Origin: JACVRW01 sp963751835
Lineage (GTDB): Bacteria; Actinomycetota; Thermoleophilia; Solirubrobacterales; Thermoleophilaceae
NCBI GenBank assembly: GCA_963751835.1
Contig: CAVVWD010000003.1
Coordinates: forward strand, 1-64,000
Length of the DNA stretch: 64,000 nt
Direction: 5' to 3'
Both the position numbers and the translations under genes were made by a program. Shown here piece after piece: positions 57,566-64,000 of this stretch; position 1 is the stretch's first letter; each line of letters opens with the position of its first letter. The notes under the pieces were generated by a model. That model saw only the letters and a list, made by a program, of their open reading frames with translations. It searched no databases and was not told where the DNA came from.

Positions 57566-58362
57566 GCGGGCGCGAACACTATGACGGGCTGCAGCTCACC
57601 ATCGCGCGGCTCGGCGACCGCGAGCAGCTCGCCGTCGTGCACGAGCCGCACGTGCGGCTCGGCCGCGCCGGTGGCCGCCACCCGGCGCCCGTGGCGGACC
57701 GCGGCCGCCTCGTCGGCCGACAAGAGCCGCTCGGGCAGGAACCCGAGGGCCTCGGCGGGCGGAATGAGGCGCTCGCCGGCGTCCTCGAGCACGAAGGGCC
57801 CGATCGCCGTGCGCTCGAGCTCGTCGCAGTACGCATCCCCGAGGTCGGCGATCAGCGCGCGCACGTAGGTCCCCGAGGAGCACTCGATCTCGAATGCCGC
57901 GCGCTCGCCCTCGTGCCAGAGGAGCTCCGCGCGGTGGACGTGGACGCGCCGCGGCTCGAGCTCGACCTGCTCGCCCTCGCGCGCCAGCTCGTACGCCCGC
58001 CTCCCTTCCACGCGCACCGCCGAGTACGCGGGCGGGCGCTGGAGCTGCTCTCCGACGGGGATCGCGAGCCGCTCCGGCATCCGGCCCGTCTGAGTGAGGC
58101 GGCCGTCGCGGTCGCCCGTGTCGGAGACCCAGCCGAGCCGTGCGACGGCGCGGTAGGTCTTCGGCAGCGCCATCAGCAGGCGCTGCGCCCGCGTCGCCCT
58201 TCCCACGAGCACCAGCAGCAGTCCCGTCGCGAACGGGTCGAGCGTGCCGGCGTGCCCGACCTTCGTGCCGCGCGGCAGCGAGCGCCGGACGGACGCCACC
58301 ACGTCGTGCGAGGTCATCCCCGCCTGCTTGGCGTGGAGGAGGACCCCGTCGGCCGCCGCCAC
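57562..58362 (-). CDS. truB: tRNA pseudouridine(55) synthase TruB
   Basis: About 266 residues from GTG 58362. The catalytic Asp is in KVGHAGTLDPFATGLLLV; other segments are QRPPAYSAVRVEGRRAYELAR and SSGTYVRALIADLG. It converts U55 of tRNA to pseudouridine. The GTG overlaps the stop of the DHH phosphoesterase gene by one base (TAGTG), and its stop overlaps the ribF start. Confidence 0.94.
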   Translation of the reverse strand: MAAADGVLLHAKQAGMTSHDVVASVRRSLPRGTKVGHAGTLDPFATGLLLVLVGRATRAQRLLMALPKTYRAVARLGWVSDTGDRDGRLTQTGRMPERLAIPVGEQLQRPPAYSAVRVEGRRAYELAREGEQVELEPRRVHVHRAELLWHEGERAAFEIECSSGTYVRALIADLGDAYCDELERTAIGPFVLEDAGERLIPPAEALGFLPERLLSADEAAAVRHGRRVAATGAAEPHVRLVHDGELLAVAEPRDGELQPVIVFAPA

Positions 58363-59354
58363 TAGCCGTGGAGCTGCCGGCGGACCTGAGCGCGGAGCCG
58401 CTCGACGAGCTCCGCGTACGGAACGGGGGTCGAGAAGCCGGCCGCCTGCGGATGCCCGCCGCCGCCGAACTCGCGCGCCACCTTCGACACGTCGACGCTG
58501 CCGTCCGTGGCCCGCAGGCTCACCTTGCGCATGCCCTCTCGGTCCTCTGACAGGAGCTCGCGCACCAGCACCGCCACGCGCGTCCCCTCGACGGCGCGCA
58601 TGTGGTCGACGATGCCCTCGGAGTCCGTTTCGAGCGCGCCGGTCTCCTCGTAGTCGCGTTTGACGAGGTGCGCGATCGTGATGGCGCCTTCGTCGTGACG
58701 CTCGACGCTCGCGAGCGCGCGCTGCAGGAGCTGCAGGCGCCGGAATGGAAGGTCCTCCCACAGGCGCCGGTACACCTGGTGCGGCTGCACGCCCGCCTCG
58801 ATCAGCTCGGCAGCCATCCGATGCGCGTCGGCCGAGGTGTTCTCGTACATGAAGCGCCCGGTGTCGGTGACGAGGCCTACGTAGAGGGCGTCGGCGATCC
58901 CGGGCGTGATCTCCACGTCGAGCTCCTTCGAGAGCCGCCAAACGATCTCGGCGGTGCAGGACGCGATCGGGCAGACGAGGTTCACGGTCCCGAAGCGGGT
59001 GTTGTCGTGGTGGTGGTCGATGTTGAGGATGTGGAGCCCGTCCTCCTGCAGGAAGTCGACCGGCATGCGGTCGATGTTCCCGCAATCGAGGAAGACGATC
59101 GTTCGCTCAGACACGTCCGCCGGCGGTGCGCCCACCAGCCCCTCGAACGAGAAGCCGCGGTACTCCCAGGGCAGCGGGAACTCGTCGGGCGACATGAACA
59201 TCAGCGAGTCCTTGCCGAGCTGCTCGAGCATGCGGTGCATCGCGAGCAGCGACCCGAGGGCGTCGCCGTCGGGGTTCTCGTGGGTGGTCAGCAGGAGCTT
59301 GTCCGCCTGGCGGAGCTCCTGCAGAACCTGGTCGTGCTCGGTTGCGACAGTCAT
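58362..59354 (-). CDS. DHH/DHHA1 phosphoesterase, NrnA-like oligoribonuclease/pAp phosphatase
   Basis: A 330-residue protein from ATG 59354. The DHH domain has LLLTTHENPDGDALGS, IVFLDCGN and the signature NIDHHHDNTRFG; the DHHA1 domain ends with REFGGGGHPQAAGFS. NrnA-type enzymes degrade nanoRNAs of two to five nucleotides and dephosphorylate 3'-phosphoadenosine 5'-phosphate. Some relatives hydrolyse c-di-AMP or pApA. It is placed between rbfA and truB with overlapping stops and starts, as in many Gram-positive bacteria. Confidence 0.92.
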   Translation of the reverse strand: MTVATEHDQVLQELRQADKLLLTTHENPDGDALGSLLAMHRMLEQLGKDSLMFMSPDEFPLPWEYRGFSFEGLVGAPPADVSERTIVFLDCGNIDRMPVDFLQEDGLHILNIDHHHDNTRFGTVNLVCPIASCTAEIVWRLSKELDVEITPGIADALYVGLVTDTGRFMYENTSADAHRMAAELIEAGVQPHQVYRRLWEDLPFRRLQLLQRALASVERHDEGAITIAHLVKRDYEETGALETDSEGIVDHMRAVEGTRVAVLVRELLSEDREGMRKVSLRATDGSVDVSKVAREFGGGGHPQAAGFSTPVPYAELVERLRAQVRRQLHG

Positions 59355-59689
59355 CGCTCGTCGTCGTCCAGGAGCTCGGTGATGCGCATTCCCCTGTCTA
59401 TCGACTCGTCGAAGACGAACTGAAGCGAGGGCGTCCACTTTAGACGCAGCTCCGTGGCGACCGACTGCTGCAGGACCCCGTGCGCGGAGTCGAGCCCGGC
59501 CAGCGTCGCGGCGCGCTCCTGGTCGCTGCCGAGCACGCTCACGAAGACGCGAGCATGGCGCAGGTCGGGGCTAGTTTCAACGCCGGTCACGGTGACAAAT
59601 CCTATGCGGGGGTCCCGAAGGCCTTCGGCGATCCTTGCCGAGACGACCTCACGGACCGCCTCGTTGACCCTGCGCATGCGGTCGGCCAT
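59351..59689 (-). CDS. rbfA: 30S ribosome-binding factor A
   Basis: A 112-residue KH-fold protein from ATG 59689. Conserved parts are RMRRVNEAVREVVSARI, IGFVTVTGVETSPDLRHARVFVSVLG and the terminal LRLKWTPSLQFVFDESIDRG (key residues P-S-L-Q-F). It assists 30S maturation, especially at low temperature. The stop overlaps the phosphoesterase start (ATGA). Confidence 0.94.
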   Translation of the reverse strand: MADRMRRVNEAVREVVSARIAEGLRDPRIGFVTVTGVETSPDLRHARVFVSVLGSDQERAATLAGLDSAHGVLQQSVATELRLKWTPSLQFVFDESIDRGMRITELLDDDER

Positions 59690-59694
59690 CCTAG

Positions 59695-60000
59695 CTACCG
59701 CTCCAGGAGATCCCGCGCGGACACCACATGGCATTCCACAGCGGCGCTCTCGGGAAACATCGAATCCACGAAACGCGCCACCCCCGCGCCGCGCTCGCGC
59801 ACCGTCCCGGCGTCGCGCCCCACGAGCGCCGCGGTCAGGGTCGCCCGCTGCCAGAGCTCGTGGTGGTCGGTCTCGGCCACCGAGGCGCCAAAACGGCGCT
59901 GAAGCTGGGCCTTCAGCGAACTCAATTCCTTGCGCTTGCCCTTCAGGCTGCCGTTGTCGGGAAAGTGCAGGGAGATCTCGATCAGGCAGACGAAGCTCAA
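59695..60000 (-). CDS. ylxP: YlxP/DUF503-family protein
   Basis: A 101-residue protein from TTG 60000, which overlaps the infB stop (TTGA). The family features are CLIEISLHFPDNGSLKGKRKEL, QLQRRFGASVAETDHHELWQRATL and a C-terminal Glu/Asp-rich segment. The DUF503 proteins are encoded between infB and rbfA in many Gram-positive bacteria and are thought to bind RNA; the function is not established. Confidence 0.88.
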   Translation of the reverse strand: MSFVCLIEISLHFPDNGSLKGKRKELSSLKAQLQRRFGASVAETDHHELWQRATLTAALVGRDAGTVRERGAGVARFVDSMFPESAAVECHVVSARDLLER

Positions 60001-62663
60001 GAAAGCGTCTGCTCGACGCGCTTCGTCTCGTAGACCTCGATCACGTCCCCCTCCTTCGGGTCGGGGTAGTTCTCGAGGACTATGCCGCACTCCATGCCGA
60101 CCGTGACCTCACGGACGTCGTCCTTGAAGCGCCGCAATGAGCCGATGCGGCCGTCGTACACCACCGTCCCGTCGCGGACGAGCCGGCAGCGACCGCCACG
60201 CCGGACCGTCCCCTCGACGACGTAGCAGCCGGCGATCGTGCCGACGCGCGAGGCCTTGAACGTGGCCCGCACCTCCACGGTCGCCACCTGTTCCTCGACC
60301 TCGACGGCCTCCAGCAGGCCCTCCATCGCGTTCCGCAGATCCTCGACGATCTTGTAGATGACCGAGTAGGTGCGGATCTCGACGCCCTCCTGATCGGCGA
60401 CCTGCGCGGCGTTGCCGACCGGGCGCACGTTGAAGCCGATGATCACGCCGTCTGAAGCGGAGGCGAGCATGACGTCGGACTCCGCGATGCCTCCGACGCC
60501 CTCGCGGATGATGTTGACCTGCACCATGTCCTGCGGGAGCCGGGCGATCTCGTCCGCGAGCGCCTCCAGGGAGCCCGCCACGTCCGCCTTGAGCACCAGG
60601 TTGAGCTCCTTCTCGCCGCGCTCTGCACGGGCGAGGACATCCTCGAGCGAGACGCGGCGGCGGGCCTGGCGCGCCAGCGCCTCCTGCTTCATGCGGATCG
60701 CGCGCTCGTTCGCGACGCGCTTGGCCTCGCGGTCGTTCTCGACCACGTGGAAGTGCTCGCCCGCGTCCGGGACGCCGTCGAAACCGAGGATCTCGACCGG
60801 CATGCCGGGCGTGGCCTCCTCGACGCGCTGGCCGCGGAAGTCCTGCATCGCCCGGACGCGCCCCCAGGTCTCGCCCGCGACCACGGAGTCGCCGACCTTC
60901 ATGCGGCCGCGGTGGATCAGCAGCGTGACCACCGGGCCGCGTCCGGGATCGAGCCGCGACTCGATCACGAAGCCCGACGCCTCGGTGTCCGGGTTGGCCT
61001 TGAGCTCCTGGATCTCGGCCAGTGTGACGAGCGTCTCGAGCAGGTCCTCGAGGTTCTGATGGGTCTTCGCGGACACGTCAACAAACTCCGTGTCCCCGCC
61101 CCAGTCCGCCGGCGTAAGCCCCTGCTGGGCGAGCTCACCGCGCACCCGGTTGGGGTCGGCGCCGTCCTTGTCGATCTTGTTGACCGCCACCATCACTGGC
61201 ACGCCGGCAGCCTTCGCGTGGTCGATCGCCTCGACCGTCTGGGGCATCACCCCGTCGTCCGCAGCAACGACGATCACGGCGATGTCGGTGACCTTTGCGC
61301 CGCGGGCGCGCATCGCCGTGAATGCCTCGTGGCCGGGGGTGTCGAGGAACGTGATCGTGTGGTCGTCGTGGTGGACCTGGTAGGCGCCGATGTGCTGTGT
61401 GATGCCGCCGGCCTCTCCCGCGGCCACCTCCGTCTCGCGGATCGCGTCCAGCAGCGAGGTCTTGCCGTGGTCGACGTGACCCATGATCGTGATCACCGGC
61501 GGACGCTCGATCAGGTCGTCGGCGCTGTCCTCGTACTCCGGCTCCGGCTCGACCTCCTCGGCCGCCGACACGATCTCGACCCGCTTGTCGAAGGCATCCC
61601 CGAGCACCTCGATGGCCTCGTCGGAGAGCGTCTGCGTGAGCGTGGCCATCTCGCCGAGCTCCATCAACTTCTTGATCACCTCGGGGGCCGTCAGCTGCAG
61701 CGACTCGGCGACCTCCTTGACCGTCGAGCCCGAGCGGACCTGGACCGCAGGCGCCTCCTGCTGCTCGGCCTCGAGCTTCGCCTGCGCCTCGGCCTCGAGA
61801 TCCGGCTCGACCCACTGGGGACGGCGCCGGCGCCCGCGCCCGCGCCGAGGGGGCTGCGACTGCTGCGGCGGCCCGGGACGGTCGCGCCGCGACGCCTGCG
61901 AATCGATGACGACACGGCGGCGGCGTCCTCCGGCGCCAGCGGCGCCTCCGCCCTCGCCGGCTCGCCCGCCGCGCGTCGGACGGCCACCGCGGCCGCCCTG
62001 GGCCCCGCGGCCGCCGTCGGCCTCCGGGGCGGGACCGGCACCCGGCCCGGGACCTCCCGGACCGCGGCCGCCGCCTGGACCGCGGCCGCCCTGCGGCCCG
62101 CCCGGCCCGCGACCGCCGCCGGGTCCGCGGCCGCCGGAGCGCTGCTGGCCGCCGCTGCGCGGCCCCGGCTGAGGCGAGCGCTCCTGCGGTGGGGGAGCGT
62201 CCTGAAGGATTCGCGGGCCGCGTCCGGCGGGCCCGGCGCGGCGCACCTCGCCCTCGGGCGCCGGCGGCGGCTGGATCGACGGGCGCTCGGGCGCGCCCGA
62301 ACGCTGGCCGCCGCCCTTCGGGGCCTCGCCGCCACGCGGGCGCCGGCGCTCGCCTGCCTGGGGGCGCTGACCGCCGCCCTGCGGGGCCTGGCCGCCGCCG
62401 GTGTCCCTCGGCGGCGCCTGCCCGTCTGGGCCCGGGCGGGCTTCGGCGGCCGGCGCCGACTCGGCCTTCGCGGGCGCGTCCGGGGTCGCCGGCTGGGGCG
62501 CCGCAGCCTGGGCGCCGTTGCCGAAGGCGCGAGCGGCGTCGGTTTCCTCGACGCTCGACGAGTGGGACTTCACCCCCAGGCCGGCCTCCTGCAGGATGGC
62601 CACTGCCTCCTTCGAGGTGATCCCTCTCTCCTTCGCTATTTCGTGGACGCGCTTCTTTGCCAT
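59997..62663 (-). CDS. infB: Translation initiation factor IF-2
   Basis: An 888-residue protein. The N-terminus has an IF2-N motif (RVHEIAKERGITSKEAVAIL), followed by a long Gly/Pro/Arg-rich region (about 55-290) with tandem GGRGPGG repeats, a second IF2-N (about 310-355), and the GTPase domain with G1 GHVDHGKTSLLD, G2 GGITQHIGAY, G3 DTPGHEAFTAM and G4 NKIDKDG. The terminal domains bind fMet-tRNA. The low-complexity region is strongly repetitive at the DNA level (GGCCCGCGGCCGCC types) and could cause assembly errors. It overlaps ylxR by 28 bases. Confidence 0.95.
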   Translation of the reverse strand: MAKKRVHEIAKERGITSKEAVAILQEAGLGVKSHSSSVEETDAARAFGNGAQAAAPQPATPDAPAKAESAPAAEARPGPDGQAPPRDTGGGQAPQGGGQRPQAGERRRPRGGEAPKGGGQRSGAPERPSIQPPPAPEGEVRRAGPAGRGPRILQDAPPPQERSPQPGPRSGGQQRSGGRGPGGGRGPGGPQGGRGPGGGRGPGGPGPGAGPAPEADGGRGAQGGRGGRPTRGGRAGEGGGAAGAGGRRRRVVIDSQASRRDRPGPPQQSQPPRRGRGRRRRPQWVEPDLEAEAQAKLEAEQQEAPAVQVRSGSTVKEVAESLQLTAPEVIKKLMELGEMATLTQTLSDEAIEVLGDAFDKRVEIVSAAEEVEPEPEYEDSADDLIERPPVITIMGHVDHGKTSLLDAIRETEVAAGEAGGITQHIGAYQVHHDDHTITFLDTPGHEAFTAMRARGAKVTDIAVIVVAADDGVMPQTVEAIDHAKAAGVPVMVAVNKIDKDGADPNRVRGELAQQGLTPADWGGDTEFVDVSAKTHQNLEDLLETLVTLAEIQELKANPDTEASGFVIESRLDPGRGPVVTLLIHRGRMKVGDSVVAGETWGRVRAMQDFRGQRVEEATPGMPVEILGFDGVPDAGEHFHVVENDREAKRVANERAIRMKQEALARQARRRVSLEDVLARAERGEKELNLVLKADVAGSLEALADEIARLPQDMVQVNIIREGVGGIAESDVMLASASDGVIIGFNVRPVGNAAQVADQEGVEIRTYSVIYKIVEDLRNAMEGLLEAVEVEEQVATVEVRATFKASRVGTIAGCYVVEGTVRRGGRCRLVRDGTVVYDGRIGSLRRFKDDVREVTVGMECGIVLENYPDPKEGDVIEVYETKRVEQTLS

Positions 62664-62905
62664 TCGCGAACTAAGTCTATGGTCTCCGGTTCGACGGTCA
62701 CGGGCGCCCTCAAGCTGCGAGCGAGAGGCCGACCACTGGCGAGACTAGCGGCGCACTCGGGGCTCTCACACACGTAGGCCCCGCGGCCCTCCGCCCGCGC
62801 GCCGGGGTCCGGGCGAATCTGTCCATCGTCGCCGCGCACCAGCCGCAGCAGCGCACGCTTCGGGAGCGAGCGCCCGCAGCCGACGCAGCGGCGATGCGGC
62901 TCTAC
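62636..62905 (-). CDS. ylxR: YlxR/DUF448-family RNA-binding protein (no standard start codon for conserved N-terminus)
   Basis: A protein of about 89 residues with the family core RRCVGCGRSLPKRALLRLV, GRGAYVCESPECAASLA and a terminal basic region. Its conserved C-x-G-C motif lies upstream of the first GTG (62839), so the true start must be near 62905, where the frame has GTA in VEPHRR. No ATG, GTG or TTG exists in frame there. Either GTA is used, or one base is wrong. YlxR proteins sit between nusA and infB and influence transcription of many genes or RNase P in some bacteria. It overlaps the nusA stop and the infB start. Confidence 0.75.
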   Translation of the reverse strand, partial: VEPHRRCVGCGRSLPKRALLRLVRGDDGQIRPDPGARAEGRGAYVCESPECAASLASGRPLARSLRAPVTVEPETIDLVREWQRSASTK

Positions 62906-64000
62906 GACTCCTCGGCTTCCTCGGCCTCGGCCGGCACCTCGCCGATCTCGACGTCGGCCTCGACCTCGGCGCCCGCTCCATCGAGCGCAATCTCCTCGGC
63001 GACCACGCTCTCGGCGGCGGCCTCCTCGGCGGCGGGCTCTTCGGCCTCGGCCTCCTCGAGGGGCAGCTCGTCTACGGCGGCCTCCTCGATCGGAGCCTCC
63101 TCGACGGGGGCCTCTTCTACGGCGGCCTCCTCGACCAGGGCCTCTTCGACGGGGGCCTCCTCTACGGCGGCCTCATCGACCAGGGCCTCTTCGACGGGGG
63201 CCTCCTCTACGGCGGCCTCATCGACCAGGGCCTCTTCGACGGGAGCCTCCTCGCCAGCGCCCTCCTCGGCGGGCGCCTCCTCCGGCTCGCCCGCTCCGTT
63301 GCCACCCTCCGGTGGCACCAGATAGTCCGTGCCCTTCTCCGCGAGCTCCTGGTGTGCGGGCAGGCCGCAGTAGCGGGAGCCGGGCAGGGAGGCGTTCGGG
63401 CAGCGCTTGCCGTTCGCGAGGATCGCGGCGCAGCGGCCGGAGACCTCCTCCTCCTGGTAGCCCATCTGGGCCTCTTCCTCGGCGAACTCGGTCTCGGAGC
63501 GGATGTCCACCCGCCAGCCGGTCAGGCGCGCCGCCAGCCGGGCGTTGAGCCCGTCCTTCCCGATCGCCAGCGAGAGCTGGTCGTCCGGCACGATCACGGT
63601 GGCCTGCTTGGCCTCGTCGTCCACGAGCACCTCGCGCACGCGCGCCGGCGAGAGTGCCTTCGCGACGAAGCGCGCGGGCTCCTCGTTGAACGGGATGATG
63701 TCGATCTTCTCGCCGCGCAGCTCGGAAACGACCATGCGCACCCGCGAGCCGCGCGGGCCGACGCAGGCCCCGACGGGGTCGACGCCGGAGGCGTGCGAGA
63801 CCACGGCGATCTTGGAGCGGTAGCCCGGCTCGCGCGCGACGTTCTGAATCTCCACGAGGCCGTCCGCGATCTCCGGCACCTCGAGCTCGAACAGCGCGCG
63901 GATCAGCTCGGGCGAGCGCCGGGACACGATGATCGAGGGCCCCTTCGCCTGGTTCGAGACGTCGGTGATGATTGCCTTGATGCGCTGGCCGTGGTCGTAG
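62902..64000 (-). CDS. nusA: Transcription termination/antitermination factor NusA (C-terminal part, start outside window)
   Basis: The frame runs 366 codons from the window edge to TAG 62902-62904. It has the end of the S1 domain (YDHGQRIKAIITDVS), the KH domains (ACVGPRGSRVRMVVSELRGEKIDII-like, key parts GPRGSRV and LRGEKIDII; SLAIGKDGLNARLAARLTGW), then a Cys cluster C-x9-C-x10-C-x4-H in GRCAAILANGKRCPNASLPG and YCGLPAHQ, and a 120-residue Glu/Ala-rich acidic tail. NusA binds the RNA polymerase and controls pausing, termination and antitermination. The zinc-like cluster and acidic tail are not part of the standard protein. The start overlaps nothing in view. Confidence 0.93.
   Translation of the reverse strand, partial: YDHGQRIKAIITDVSNQAKGPSIIVSRRSPELIRALFELEVPEIADGLVEIQNVAREPGYRSKIAVVSHASGVDPVGACVGPRGSRVRMVVSELRGEKIDIIPFNEEPARFVAKALSPARVREVLVDDEAKQATVIVPDDQLSLAIGKDGLNARLAARLTGWRVDIRSETEFAEEEAQMGYQEEEVSGRCAAILANGKRCPNASLPGSRYCGLPAHQELAEKGTDYLVPPEGGNGAGEPEEAPAEEGAGEEAPVEEALVDEAAVEEAPVEEALVDEAAVEEAPVEEALVEEAAVEEAPVEEAPIEEAAVDELPLEEAEAEEPAAEEAAAESVVAEEIALDGAGAEVEADVEIGEVPAEAEEAEES
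63103..63237. repeat. Three tandem 45-bp repeats in the nusA acidic tail
   Basis: Three copies of a 45-base unit (63103-63147, 63148-63192, 63193-63237), the last two identical and the first with two changes. They encode 15-residue acidic units of the type EEALVDEAAVEEAPV. Copy number could vary between strains and in assembly. Confidence 0.9.

Noticed and set aside
60747..62777. 676-codon plus-strand open frame opposite infB
   Set aside because: Shadow of the infB coding region, with low-complexity Leu/Arg/Ala content.
1..64000. tRNA, rRNA, CRISPR arrays, insertion sequences and prophage genes
   Set aside because: All gaps between genes were read for these and no cloverleaf, spaced direct repeats, transposase or phage gene was recognised.

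Overview
The window reads as a chromosomal segment of a very GC-rich actinobacterium. The best guess is class Thermoleophilia (Solirubrobacterales or Gaiellales-like); this is an inference from gene content and order, not from a marker gene. Supporting points are the gene order nusA-ylxR-infB-ylxP-rbfA-DHH phosphoesterase-truB-ribF, then rpsO-pnp-M16 peptidase-dapB, dapA-rnj, ftsK, the rodZ-like gene-cinA, recA-recX, miaB, miaA-dapF and hflX, all on the minus strand. From memory this matches the order in Streptomyces and relatives. A DUF3052 protein, a deazaflavin-type nitroreductase, MurT/GatD and many GTG/TTG starts with 4-base stop/start overlaps fit the same picture. No rRNA, tRNA, CRISPR array, insertion sequence or prophage was seen.

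Layout. 1-3887 (minus): an ABC ATPase with a one-base frameshift, its FtsX-type permease and a truncated sensor kinase. 4182-9087 (plus): an accessory stretch of small secreted proteins, two cupins, an IclR regulator and a lipoprotein of the endonuclease/exonuclease/phosphatase fold, with several gene-poor gaps. 9092-12796: small membrane proteins, a thioredoxin-TPR chaperone, a lipoprotein cyclophilin, a HAD phosphatase and a phosphatase-like protein without its catalytic cysteine. 12871-17719 (plus): a coupled operon of class II amidotransferase, lipid kinase, MurT, methyltransferase and GatD, followed by a MazG-like hydrolase. 17724-32497 (mostly minus): hflX, DUF429-like, dapL, dapF, penicillin acylase, miaA, miaB, rny, recX and recA. 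32585-42506: methyltransferases, an F420-type enzyme, a GNAT, thpR, cinA, a rodZ-like gene, ftsK and a two-component system. 42520-52983: a decapeptide-repeat protein, rnj, dapA, DUF3052, VKOR-DsbA, dapB, M16, pnp, another DsbA-like protein, a peroxiredoxin and rpsO. 53056-56661 (plus): folE, an FAD reductase, a sigma factor, a zinc-finger anti-sigma candidate and a secreted protein; this block sits between rpsO and ribF. 56654-64000 (minus): ribF back to a partial nusA.

Functional themes. Lysine/peptidoglycan precursor synthesis is represented by dapA, dapB, dapF and an LL-diaminopimelate aminotransferase-like gene, and lipid II amidation by MurT-GatD. RNA decay is represented by RNase Y, RNase J, PNPase and a DHH phosphoesterase. 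Translation initiation and tRNA modification genes are also present.

The most notable observations are: (1) recA interrupted in its L2 DNA-binding loop by a LAGLIDADG intein of about 370 residues that carries one nonsense codon and five single-base frameshifts; (2) a DapF whose two catalytic cysteines are both serine; (3) a methyltransferase wedged between murT and gatD; (4) a perfect 12-bp inverted repeat between recX and rny; (5) ylxR without a standard start codon for its conserved N-terminus. Two further single-base frameshifts (ABC ATPase, recA 3' end) lie in short homopolymers, so sequencing or assembly error must be considered for all frame lesions.
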